DNA of 64,000 nt from Oceanobacter sp. 1_MG-2023 (GTDB lineage Bacteria > Pseudomonadota > Gammaproteobacteria > Pseudomonadales > Oceanobacteraceae). The stretch lies in contig NZ_JAUYWA010000019.1 in the NCBI RefSeq assembly GCF_030689025.1, forward strand, positions 1 through 64,000. Direction: 5' to 3'. Position numbers and translations under genes: made by a program. Each line of letters begins with the position of its first letter. Position 1 is the first letter of the stretch. Below the pieces are notes generated by a model, which saw only the letters and a list, made by a program, of their open reading frames with translations, did not search any database and was not told the origin of the DNA. Shown here in pieces: positions 46,332 through 55,846 of the stretch.

Positions 46332-48887
46332 CTAGCGGATACTGCTGGACCAGTTTGGCAGGTCGGACGCCAGAACAAAGCGGCGGGAATCCAGTGTCAG
46401 GCGAACTGCCAGCATAAAGCCGAATTCGTTGAAGTCGGGAGACAGGCCATAAAAGACCCCTCCACCCAGCTGCGCACGCGGGTCGGCTTGCACCATTCCC
46501 ACCAGTTCAAATCCCATATACATGCCACTGGCTTCGTTATCGGTATAGAACTCCGAGCACAGGCTACTCTCCAGCGGTAACAGAGGGGCGCAGTCTTCCT
46601 GGTGCTGCTGATAGCCGAAGCTGATCTTGCCTCTGGCGACAAAGTTGCGTTGTTCCCGTGTCTGGGCAGAGAGTTCACCGCCGTATTTGAACAACTGTTG
46701 TGGGCTGAAATAGCCACCATGGCCAATGGTGTATTTGCTCAGGTTTTGATCGAACCGTTGGAAGGTAAAGGTAGGTCCCAGTGTGATCCGTTCCCAGCTA
46801 TCCCCAGTCCACTGTTTCTGGGCCCTGAGTGAGAATTCCATTTCATCGTTGGAAGCTACCTGTGTACCGGTCAGTGATGCGCTTTTCAGTCCCAACGCCG
46901 CACCATAATTATTGCTCAGATCCAGAAAAACCCCTGCCCGGACGCCCTTGCTGCTGACCGCTCCCCAGGCCTCGCCATCGTAGGGGTCATACATTCCGAC
47001 ATAGGAAAGAATTGATTCTTTCACCGAGCGAGAAAACAGTTCGAGATTGATATTGCCGCGCTGCATCTGGAAATCCACCCCCAATGCACCTTCTGTACGG
47101 GCGGAGATAGGCGCATTGCTCGGCGTCAGTCCAATGGAGAAATAGGGCGAGACTTTCCCTTCATAGCGGTAATCGAATTTCACATCAACCGCATTGCTGA
47201 TTTCTGTTGTGGGGGTGTAGCCGTAGTCTTCTTCCTGGCCAGGGTAGTTACCCACCAGAGAATAGTCTTCCAGAGAACCACTGCTCAAATTAACCCCGGA
47301 AAGCTGCAAATCAAACATATGGCGGCGATAGCTGAACTCTCCGCTAAGCAACGGCAAACGCTGGGTATCCAATTGACTGGTCCCACTATCGCCGGAGCGG
47401 AAATAAAACAGCATGCCCCCCATCAAGCCTGGCGAGCTGACGCCTTTCAGTTCGGGGTATTTGTCCGGCGCTTCATCATAGGCGGTCAGGTAGCGTCCGG
47501 TGTTATAGGCTTCTTCACTGTTTTTGACCGTCAGCAACTCCTGCAAGGGGCCGGACTGGTCTTCCGCGGTTTTTTCCAGTTGTACCCGATCGGTATCATA
47601 CAGGCTGTAATACAGCCCCTGGGCAACGTCTTCAGTCGGGTTCTCACGATAGGCTTTTTCGAACGCCAGGGCGGCGCTGTCCTTGTCACCCATATGGTAG
47701 GATGCCCAGCCATACATGGCCTCATCATCCAGACTGCGAGGGGCGTATTGCTCGGCTTCTTTCAGGTAGGCAATGGTGCTTTCATAATCCTCTTCATTAA
47801 AGGCCGCACTCGCCCGCTGTGACAGGATACTGCCCAGCATTTCGCTCATCAATGGGTCGCTGATGTTGTTACGCGCCAGTAATTCGGCTTCATCCAGATT
47901 CCCGAGACGCCCCTGGATCGTTGCCATGGCACGGGTGGTCTGTTCGGAAGGTGTCCAGTCGTGTGCTCGCTGGAACCATTCTTCTGCCTGAATCAGTTGC
48001 TCATCCCGGTACAGTGCCCAGCCAAACATCAGTGCAAAGCCACTGTCGCGCTGCGACATGACTTCTTCTTCAAAGTCTGGAATAGCATCAATGACAACAC
48101 CGTCATCGCCATCCCGAGCCGCATTCAGAACCCGCGTACGCATCAGTTCCCGCTTCATCAGGGTCAGGTTGCTCTGGCTGATACGATTACTCGTTCGGGT
48201 GTCTTCCTGTTCGTACATGGCATCAATTTCTGCCGCTGTCAGCTGCTGTTGCGCCCGGCGGAATGTATTAACACGGGTTTCATCTTCGCGGCAGTCTTTC
48301 ATCATCGAAAGGTAAATCTGGCGGGTACTGTCCGGATCATCCAGCTCGTAGTAGGCGTCGGCCAGCGTCCAAAGATTGTAGTATTGCTCGCAGGTAAACA
48401 AGCCGGGGTCACGCTGGGACAGGTAGACAATACTACGCCAGTCTCCGTTCGCCATGGCCTGATCCAGTTCTTTTTTATTTTTGCCCGCTTCCAGCAATTC
48501 CATCATTTTGTCTGGCGGGTTCCATTCTGGCGATATTCTTTTCAGCTCGGTAATCTTGCTATCCATGCGCTGATATTCTTCCATTTGCAGCCATTGCCAC
48601 AAACGCATTTCTTCCCGCCGTTGCGCTTCAAGCACAGGGTCGGGTGCGGCCTGAACCGGCGTCGTGCGTCGAGGTGCCTGGGGGGCAACCTGGGGCTTGG
48701 CCGCTTCAAGTGTTGGCAGATCGTCTTCCAGGATATTGGCTTGTCCGGAAGTACCAATCGCCAGAAACAGAGGCGCTCCATGGGCGGCAGTAAACGGATC
48801 TGCTCCTTTTTCTGCCCCCTGCACTAGCTGAGTTGATGAAACTATCAGGCCACCCAGTAGCCAGAAACGAGGTGTCGATAATATCAT
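46332..48887 (-). CDS. bcsC: Cellulose synthase outer membrane export protein BcsC
   Basis: This 851-residue protein begins with a signal peptide (MILSTPRFWLLGGLIVSSTQ then LVQGAEKG). Residues about 110-480 form TPR-like helical repeats, for example SMMKDCREDETRVNTFRRAQ and ALAFEKAYRENPTEDVAQGL. The last 350 residues form a BcsC-type outer membrane barrel, ending LASDLPNWSSSIR. It guides nascent cellulose through the periplasm and out. It is shorter than the E. coli protein (about 1150) with fewer TPRs. Its start overlaps the bcsZ stop by four bases. Last gene of the operon. Confidence 0.85.
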   Translation of the reverse strand: MILSTPRFWLLGGLIVSSTQLVQGAEKGADPFTAAHGAPLFLAIGTSGQANILEDDLPTLEAAKPQVAPQAPRRTTPVQAAPDPVLEAQRREEMRLWQWLQMEEYQRMDSKITELKRISPEWNPPDKMMELLEAGKNKKELDQAMANGDWRSIVYLSQRDPGLFTCEQYYNLWTLADAYYELDDPDSTRQIYLSMMKDCREDETRVNTFRRAQQQLTAAEIDAMYEQEDTRTSNRISQSNLTLMKRELMRTRVLNAARDGDDGVVIDAIPDFEEEVMSQRDSGFALMFGWALYRDEQLIQAEEWFQRAHDWTPSEQTTRAMATIQGRLGNLDEAELLARNNISDPLMSEMLGSILSQRASAAFNEEDYESTIAYLKEAEQYAPRSLDDEAMYGWASYHMGDKDSAALAFEKAYRENPTEDVAQGLYYSLYDTDRVQLEKTAEDQSGPLQELLTVKNSEEAYNTGRYLTAYDEAPDKYPELKGVSSPGLMGGMLFYFRSGDSGTSQLDTQRLPLLSGEFSYRRHMFDLQLSGVNLSSGSLEDYSLVGNYPGQEEDYGYTPTTEISNAVDVKFDYRYEGKVSPYFSIGLTPSNAPISARTEGALGVDFQMQRGNINLELFSRSVKESILSYVGMYDPYDGEAWGAVSSKGVRAGVFLDLSNNYGAALGLKSASLTGTQVASNDEMEFSLRAQKQWTGDSWERITLGPTFTFQRFDQNLSKYTIGHGGYFSPQQLFKYGGELSAQTREQRNFVARGKISFGYQQHQEDCAPLLPLESSLCSEFYTDNEASGMYMGFELVGMVQADPRAQLGGGVFYGLSPDFNEFGFMLAVRLTLDSRRFVLASDLPNWSSSIR

Positions 48888-49945
48888 TTAAGAAATTGCT
48901 CCTTATAGGCCACCCGGCTGAGTAACAGCAGGCTGGCGGAATAATAATCCTGACCGTAAATATCTTTGGTAATTGCTGTATTCGGAGCAGCAATCTGACC
49001 TTTACTCTGGCCGTTATCAATTGCCCTGTCGGTCAGCTGCCAGATTGCCCGAAAGCCATCCGGGGCGGGATATTCCGCTTCTTCTCCAGACAGGATATCA
49101 ACCCAGGCCGGCATATATTTGCGTTGACTGGTTTGCTGCCAAAAGGTACGGCTGTTGTGTAACACGTCCGCGTCTTTTTCCCCTGACCACACCAGATACA
49201 ACGGCAGGCGTATTGCCTCATAACCAAAACGTGGTGGGCGTTTCATGGCAGGAACCGGTGGCGTAATAGCAGTCATTTCAATCCAGTCTGGCGGCAGTTG
49301 CCAGCGGCCTCGTGACGCTATCTCGGTTAATTTCTTGCCATCGTCAATCAGAGCTTGCCAGCGGCGGTCTGGCACCAGTTGTGCCAGATCCTGTAAGGCC
49401 GGGTACACCCAGTACGACAGGTTAATCTGCCAGCGATTACCATGCTGAAAACCGTATTCGGCGGGCATCAATATTGTGTAAGCCCCCAGCTTCAGGATCA
49501 GCTTATCGAGAATATCTACCGTAATCCGTCGCGCCGCTTCATGATAGTCGGGATTATTCCAGCGCTCCGCTCCACGCAGTAAAGCCCAGGCAATCAGTAG
49601 ATCACCATCGGTGGCATTGTTTTTGTCTTGTACTCCATGGGTAGCAGACCAGTTCCAGGCAAATAGCCGGTCGTCCCGTACTTGCAAGTGTGTGCGGGTC
49701 CAGCTCCACAGTTTGCGAAAGCCGGACCGATCACCATAGGCAGCAGCCAGCAACATCGCATAGCCCTGCCCTTCCGAGTGACTGATGCCTTTGTTACCGC
49801 TATCCATTACCGCTCCACTGGTTTGTACAAACGCCTGTTTGTACTGTTCCCAGCCATTATCCATCATGGCGACCGATTGACTGGCACCACACACTGCAGC
49901 GATTGCTACGCTCAGGTAGCAAAACGCATGTACCAGTCGATGCAT
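48884..49945 (-). CDS. bcsZ: Periplasmic cellulase BcsZ, glycoside hydrolase family 8
   Basis: About 353 residues from ATG 49945, which overlaps the bcsB stop (TAATG). Signal peptide MHRLVHAFCYLSVAIAAVCG then ASQSVA. The GH8 motifs are SHSEGQGYAMLLAAAYGD with the acid glutamate and ATDGDLLIAWALLRGAERW with the catalytic aspartate. It trims or edits cellulose during export in the periplasm. The open frame reaches 50038, but the earlier start lies inside bcsB and is unlikely. Confidence 0.92.
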   Translation of the reverse strand: MHRLVHAFCYLSVAIAAVCGASQSVAMMDNGWEQYKQAFVQTSGAVMDSGNKGISHSEGQGYAMLLAAAYGDRSGFRKLWSWTRTHLQVRDDRLFAWNWSATHGVQDKNNATDGDLLIAWALLRGAERWNNPDYHEAARRITVDILDKLILKLGAYTILMPAEYGFQHGNRWQINLSYWVYPALQDLAQLVPDRRWQALIDDGKKLTEIASRGRWQLPPDWIEMTAITPPVPAMKRPPRFGYEAIRLPLYLVWSGEKDADVLHNSRTFWQQTSQRKYMPAWVDILSGEEAEYPAPDGFRAIWQLTDRAIDNGQSKGQIAAPNTAITKDIYGQDYYSASLLLLSRVAYKEQFLK

Positions 49946-52206
49946 TAGTGATGGGTTTCCCTGAAGCGTGTCAGCAACCAACGGATAAACAGGGCAAGCA
50001 GCAGCAAGAACAGCAGCAATACGCCGATAAACATCCATGGGTCAGCGGACAAGTGATAGATCAGCCAGTTTGAAAATCTTGGTTGACCGATATGATAGCT
50101 CTCTCCCAGAGAGCGGGCGTAAACCTCTTCTTCTCCTGCCTTCCAGGCCGTTACATCCCCTTGCACGTTACTCCAGATTTCCGGGGTAATCAGCTCTCGC
50201 GAAGTTGCCAACAAATTCTTGCCGGAGCCAGCGGTGAACAAGGTAACGGTATTGGCGTAGTCGCCCCCCTGGAATTGCATCAGCAAACCGAAATCACCCA
50301 GGCCATTCCCCTGCAGGGATGGATTGACATAGTTAAATTCGCGAGCACCGTACTCATCCGCGTTTATCCACAAACGCGAGCCTTCGTAACGCGGCTGCTG
50401 ACCGGCTTCGGCGGCACGGGCGTATTGCAGCAGGCTTTCTTCACCCAGCTTGATGGGTGCCAGTTTCAACAGATTGGCATCCAGACCTTGTACCGTACCC
50501 ACAACAATCAGATTGTCGCTATCCAGGCCACTGAGGTCACCAAGGCGGTATTGCAAGTCGGTCGATACATGCCGCATGACTTCTGCCAGCTTGCCCATCA
50601 AGGTCCAGGAAGCGGCCAAAACATCAGAATCATTACTGCTCAAACCCACTACGGTCGTTTCACCATCATCGTTATAGCTGTAAGGGTAACCAGTGGTGGC
50701 CAGCAATTTCATGTTCGGCATTTCGACATAGCTGTCCAGCCCACTGAATTCAATGGTGGTATCGTCGTACAGGGTAAAGAGCAAGTTGGCATCATTACGC
50801 AGTTGGCACTCAGCCGAGCTGTCGGTCATCATCCGAGCCGCAAACGTCAGGGTATTCATACCTGGCTTGAGCGACCGGGTCGGAATCGTAATCGTGTGAC
50901 GACGAACCGCTTCGCCTTCAATTTCGCTGAGGCGAACCACGTTTTCAAAACGACCGTTAATAAAGATATTGAATACCGAATCACCCCGCATGCCAGCGCC
51001 ATAAGCAAAATGCAGGTTCAGATCCACACTGCTGGTCTCTGCCACATAAGTGTCTGGTGGAAGCATGATCCCTACATCAACACTACCGCCTCCAGCACCA
51101 CTCATGGTGGTGGTTTCGTAACCAAAATCATAGAGCCGGTAGGTCGTATTCTGGGACACCATATTGGAGGCCGCAAAACGTGGCAGGTGATCCATTTTCA
51201 AACCATTGAAATTGGCTACTGCCTGGTCGGGCAGAGGAAAATTCATGTAACCAAGAATACGTGCGGCAATCGCCACGTCTTCTGCCTGGATGCCGGAAAC
51301 CACCATAATAAAGTGCTGGGGGTCTTCATCCATGGGGAACACGCCAAGGTAAGGGCCAGAAACTGTGCTCGACCAGCGGCTACCCAACATTTGCTGCAAG
51401 TCGGCCTGGGTTCCGATGATGATGGCATCACGTCCACGTAACGGTTTCTGATCAAGGTATGGGAACTGGTAATTTTTCAGACGCTTTTGGTCGGAGGTAT
51501 TTTTATACTGTAATACTTCATGGAAGATTTGTGGCGTTTTGTATTCCAGATGCACCGCCGCAGCCTGAGATACCATGGCCCCCCAGGTTGCGTAGTCAGA
51601 CGTCGGGAATACCGGTGTAGCCACGGTCAGTTGGTAATCACCCAGCCAGCGTTGATCAAACAGCGAGTCAATCTCTGACAGTTTCGGGTTTACCTTGGCC
51701 AGCTCACCTTCAAACTTTACATAAGAATTCTGGGTATCCAGCTGTGACCACAGCTCTGGAGCGTCCGGGTCTTCACAGTTGGATTCGTAATGCTGAACGA
51801 TATTAAAAGAGATCAGGTTATACCCCGATTTGAAACGCTTGCTGGGCAGACGAATATCAGCGATCCCTTCCGGGCGAGCCGGGTTCAGCGGTATTTGGGC
51901 AACCACACTTTCATTCAGTTTGACAACCAGTTGTGAGCGCTCACCAATCAGGGCGATCGAGTTGACGTATTCCAGATGCAGTACCACCTTGTCTGGCACC
52001 ATCCGTTCAGACAAAGGAATGTAGACCGGGAAAATTGTTTGGGTACCACGCAAGTCAATAGGGTTGGTTTGCCCAACCAGCTTGGCCAGTGTCATGGTAT
52101 TCGGCGGCAATGCCGCATTGCTGGCCCCCAGAGCCAGGGTTGTCCAGCTCAGTAAACCAGCCCCTAGAAGCGTCATTAACCAAGCGCGAAATAAAGACTG
52201 AATCAT
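49945..52206 (-). CDS. bcsB: Cellulose synthase regulatory subunit BcsB
   Basis: About 753 residues from ATG 52206 with GGGAAAAG upstream; a frame extension to 52311 is rejected. Signal peptide MIQSLFRAWLMTLLGAGLLS then WTTLALG. The long periplasmic body alternates carbohydrate-binding-like and ferredoxin-like folds, with GYNLISFNIVQHY and NPSLQGNGLGDFGLLMQFQG typical of BcsB. A single C-terminal membrane anchor (PWMFIGVLLLFLLLLALFIR) is followed by a basic end. It holds BcsA and passes the glucan to the periplasm. It begins about 100 bases after the bcsA region ends. Confidence 0.93.
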   Translation of the reverse strand: MIQSLFRAWLMTLLGAGLLSWTTLALGASNAALPPNTMTLAKLVGQTNPIDLRGTQTIFPVYIPLSERMVPDKVVLHLEYVNSIALIGERSQLVVKLNESVVAQIPLNPARPEGIADIRLPSKRFKSGYNLISFNIVQHYESNCEDPDAPELWSQLDTQNSYVKFEGELAKVNPKLSEIDSLFDQRWLGDYQLTVATPVFPTSDYATWGAMVSQAAAVHLEYKTPQIFHEVLQYKNTSDQKRLKNYQFPYLDQKPLRGRDAIIIGTQADLQQMLGSRWSSTVSGPYLGVFPMDEDPQHFIMVVSGIQAEDVAIAARILGYMNFPLPDQAVANFNGLKMDHLPRFAASNMVSQNTTYRLYDFGYETTTMSGAGGGSVDVGIMLPPDTYVAETSSVDLNLHFAYGAGMRGDSVFNIFINGRFENVVRLSEIEGEAVRRHTITIPTRSLKPGMNTLTFAARMMTDSSAECQLRNDANLLFTLYDDTTIEFSGLDSYVEMPNMKLLATTGYPYSYNDDGETTVVGLSSNDSDVLAASWTLMGKLAEVMRHVSTDLQYRLGDLSGLDSDNLIVVGTVQGLDANLLKLAPIKLGEESLLQYARAAEAGQQPRYEGSRLWINADEYGAREFNYVNPSLQGNGLGDFGLLMQFQGGDYANTVTLFTAGSGKNLLATSRELITPEIWSNVQGDVTAWKAGEEEVYARSLGESYHIGQPRFSNWLIYHLSADPWMFIGVLLLFLLLLALFIRWLLTRFRETHH

Positions 52207-52307
52207 GTTGTCACTTTTCCCGTTACTTAAATGGTACGAAACACAGCATTCACAGCGCTGCCTGTGGTTCCGTTCGATTTTTCTGTTAGCCATGCACTGG
52301 CCAGATA

Positions 52308-54553
52308 TCAAGCGCCACGCAACTTGCGCCGCATGGCCGCCATGGTATCAATCCATAGTTGCCGAAAATGTGCCGCGGAACTGCGTGCCCCGGAACTGAA
52401 CAGAAACCAGAGAGTTTCTCTGACGGTACATGTTGGCATCCGCGCTGCCCGTTCCTTGACCCATAATTCACTGTCACCGTAAACAAGCGCCACCAACTGA
52501 CGCTTGTGATCCAACTCATGCAGATCCACCTTGATACCAATAACAACACTGTCATCAGGTTTATGGACCGTAGCGATAACTGAGCCTGGCAAATTCACTT
52601 CCGCTTCCATGGCGGCACTGTAAGCACGCACCACCAGCTCTTGCCCGGTCAAATTCATATTCAGTTTCTGGAATACACTGCCCTTGATGCGAACACCCAG
52701 GCCACCGGAAGACATATCAACAATAGTAGCAGGGACTGACTTGCCATTCACAATCACGCGAGCAGCAATATCGGCATTAACCCTGGGTTCCTGACGCCGC
52801 TGCTTCAATTCATACAGGGCTCCGATTGCACACACCATCAGTGACAGGTTAAAAGCCTCCCAGAACATGGTGATCAGAATCACATCGCTGTCTTGTGGAA
52901 TCACCTGCAAACGGATAAATCCAGCCGTTAACGAGGCCAGGTTAAAGGCCAGCAACCAGTAAAACGGCCCGGCAAGCGAGGTAATAAAGTTCTCATCCAT
53001 GAACTCCCCTTTTGGCGTTACCGCAAACTCCGGTGAACGAGGGCTTTTGATTACTTCAAGAATCGCGGGCAGGGAATACAGGGACTGCATCAACTCATAC
53101 AATTCCGACACCAGGGCCCAACGGTATCGACCAAACAGGAAGTCGGTCACGATCAGGGCACCCATCAAGTGCGGCAAGGCATAGGAAAAGAACTCGGTCA
53201 TGTTGGCGTCGTAGATTTTCAGGCCAAAAAACAGGTACGCCGATGGTGCAACCAAAAAGGTAGCCCGCGCAAACGGGAAGAACCAGAACCCGGAGCTACT
53301 GGTGTAACACAGCCTTTGCCAGGGTTTTAATCCTTTAAAAAACAAAGGGTTTTTCAGCATGAAGATCTGCACCATGCCTTGCGCCCAACGCATCCGCTGC
53401 ACCACAACCCGGAATAGGTTTCAGGCTGCAAGCCAGCAATCATAGGGCGGTTGACATAAGCACTACGGTAACCTTTGGCATGCAGCAAAAACGCGGTTTC
53501 TGCATCCTCGGTAATGGAATCCCCGGAAATACCACCCACTTCCAGCAGGTATTTTCGACGAATAAGTGCGGCAGAGCCGCAGAAGAAAGAGGAGTCCCAA
53601 AAATCCAGACCTTCCTGGATAACCCCGTAAAACATCTCGTTTTCCCCCGGCATTTTACCGTAGGTCTGGAGGTTTTTTTCCACCGGGTCAGGGTTGATAA
53701 AAAAGTGGGGGCTTTGCACCAAAAACATCTTGGGATCATTGATCATAATACCGACCATGCGCTCAAGAATATCTCGGGTCGGTACGTGGTCGGCATCCAG
53801 AATCAGAATGTGTTCGCCGTTGGTTTTTTCCAGGGCCGCGTTAATATTACCGGCCTTGGCATGGTTGTTCTTTTCCCGGGTCAGGTAGGTCGCGCCGATA
53901 CGCTCGCACATAGCCTTCAGAGTGTCGTAACGTTCCTGGGAGCTGCTAGCACGCTCAGGGTCTTCAGAATTCCGGCGGCCGACGGTACCACCATCATCCA
54001 GCAAGCAAACGTTCAACTTGTCTGCGGGATATCTGACTTGCAGGGCAGCCAGCAGGGTAATTTCCAGCATTTCCTGGGGTTCGTTATAGCTGGGAATAAA
54101 GATATCGACGGATGGTATTTTATCCGGGTCGTCCGGCAGAGGAATATGCTCGCGTTTCCTGCCTTGTATATTTACAAAACTCCCCAGGAAGGAAATAATA
54201 ATGCCGTATATCTCAGCCATAAAAAGAATAAGCATACAAACAAAGCTGAGCAAATCGTAATAGGTGATTGTTTCCTGCTGGCGCCAGGCAAAATAGCGCA
54301 TGGAAACAAAAAAAGCAGTAATAAGAATAAGAATCCGGAGCAATCGTTGCACTTCAATCGAGCCATTGTTTCTTATGACCCGGCTTTCAAAAAAGCGCAA
54401 GAGAATAACGACGCCCACCATGCTGTAGGCCAGGACCGCTTGAGACGCAACATCCACGCGCAGCTGGGAGATGTACAGGCTGAGAAGGATAACGAGCACT
54501 CCTCCTCCGCCCATCAACCAGCCTCGTGCACGATCCGACAAATCAATCTTCAT
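52308..54553 (-). pseudogene. bcsA: Cellulose synthase catalytic subunit BcsA, split by a frameshift
   Basis: Two frames together make one BcsA. The first (54553 to about 53408) holds four N-terminal membrane helices and the GT2 domain with DDGG, DADHVPTRD and TEDAETAF, ending ...QPETYSG. The second (from 53405) continues with VQRMRWAQGM (QxxRW), four membrane helices and a PilZ domain with RQEPR and DMSSGGLG, which binds c-di-GMP. The change needs one extra base or a -1 shift near 53405-53410, where ccgggttgtgg reads GGG-TTG-TGG in one frame. Corrected length would be about 748 residues, normal for the family. The frameshift separates the two halves of the catalytic site, so the gene is either inactive or the sequence has an error. 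Confidence 0.88.
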
Positions 54554-54903
54554 GAAATCCCCGAATAATCGTTGACGGGCAGCTGCTGCCAGGCCAACGA
54601 GACAATATTTACATCATGACCATGCACTGTCATTTTTTTGTACACATATGAGTTAAAATAGATCAGAGACATGACAATTGCAAAGCAACAATAGACGAAA
54701 TGGCCACATCCCCTGTTTTTTTATATATGCATTGACGAAGTACAATTTATCAGATTGGCATGTAATCACAAATATTCATGACGCCACCCTGGCTATCTGC
54801 ATTCGTAACCCTGTGTTTTATCACAGCCCACCAGGCAAACCGTGCCTGAACCACCGCCTTGCCTGACAGAATACCGCCCGGAACAACAACCAGCGCTGCC
54901 CTG
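54554..54903. other. Upstream region of the cellulose operon, no gene seen
   Basis: The 350 bases before bcsA are AT-richer than the neighbouring genes and hold no convincing coding frame. The operon promoter should lie here, but I could not fix one. The region is flanked by a hypothetical gene on the same strand. Confidence 0.45.
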
Positions 54904-55305
54904 TTACGGTAAAATCAGACTCACCATGCTGGCGTATTTGGACGGCACAGGAAAGCTCATGCCTTGTCCATATTCATGCAGCAGCATTGAGAGCCAGCGA
55001 CGTGATGTGATGATCCGTTCAAATGCAATGTGGGTACGGCCATTTTTTGTCTCCAGTCGATACCCTTCCAGGCAGATCCGTACGGATTCTGTTTCGCCTT
55101 CCAGTAACAGCGTCACCTGGATATTGCGCTGCTGTTTGTCCAGTTCGATATGCTCTACCGCTCCGGCACCGACCAGTTTTTTCTCGATCAGGGCCGTTAG
55201 TCCCTTGTTAATCATGCTGCCCAACACGCTGATACCACTCCGCTGAAAAACGCCCATCATACCTGATGCTGCCACGATTGGCAGATGCCTGATGACGTTA
55301 TTCAA
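54904..55305 (-). CDS. Hypothetical protein
   Basis: Up to 133 residues. The first possible start is a TTG at 55305 that lies directly on an AGAGG run, so an ATG at 55260 (118 residues, MMGVFQRSGISV) is more plausible. There is no signal peptide or long hydrophobic stretch. The middle, LDKQQRNIQVTLLLEGETES, alternates like beta strands, and the C-terminus has RRWLSMLLHEYGQGMSF. I recognise no family. It may be a small soluble protein linked to cellulose or membrane functions, but no evidence supports that. Confidence 0.5.
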   Translation of the reverse strand: MNNVIRHLPIVAASGMMGVFQRSGISVLGSMINKGLTALIEKKLVGAGAVEHIELDKQQRNIQVTLLLEGETESVRICLEGYRLETKNGRTHIAFERIITSRRWLSMLLHEYGQGMSFPVPSKYASMVSLILP

Positions 55306-55846
55306 CCTCTGTAAATGCTACTTCCGACCAGCCTCCAGCCCGGATAATCCCGCAGCCATCACAACCTCATGGCTCGCTACCGGGTTTGAAAACCCTGGTT
55401 TCCCAGTGTGCAGTCTTTGACAACTGTCAACTTCAAACGAATATTTCAAGTGCACAGCCAACACGACAGAAACATTTGTCTCGTTTAGATGTATAATTTC
55501 AGCAATTAACATCCAATGCCGGAGTTTTCCAGAACGAACCGTGCACCATGCTGTCAGCTCTAATACAACGTTTGATAGCTGGGTGCAACTGGTGTTTATC
55601 CCCGCTGGCTTGAGCGAGTGGTAACAATATACATTAGTAGCAGTCCTTGAGAGGACAGTTGTACGGATTCCGCAGTCTGTGTATAAAGCCCCGGCTCTGC
55701 ATCAACTTACCCGACCACCTGTCTAACTGTAATATCTATATGGTTTTGGGGCGGCAGGCCAAAAGCCTGGGAGTTGATCGCAACAGGAATACCGGCATTC
55801 CCGGATTCCTGATAAAACGACTTTCTGATCAAAAGGCGAAATCGTA
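55306..55846. other. Long leader region upstream of mqo
   Basis: The 541 bases before mqo carry no gene that I can support. A tataat hexamer occurs near 55490 without a good -35 partner. The length suggests a regulated promoter or untranslated leader for mqo. No riboswitch-like motif was recognised. Confidence 0.45.

Noticed and set aside
50083-51441. 452-residue plus-strand frame
   Set aside because: Antisense shadow of bcsB.
53400-53415. Programmed frameshift in bcsA
   Set aside because: No X-XXY-YYZ slippery heptamer at the junction; mutation or error is simpler.
53480-54568. 362-residue plus-strand frame
   Set aside because: Antisense to bcsA, no family features.
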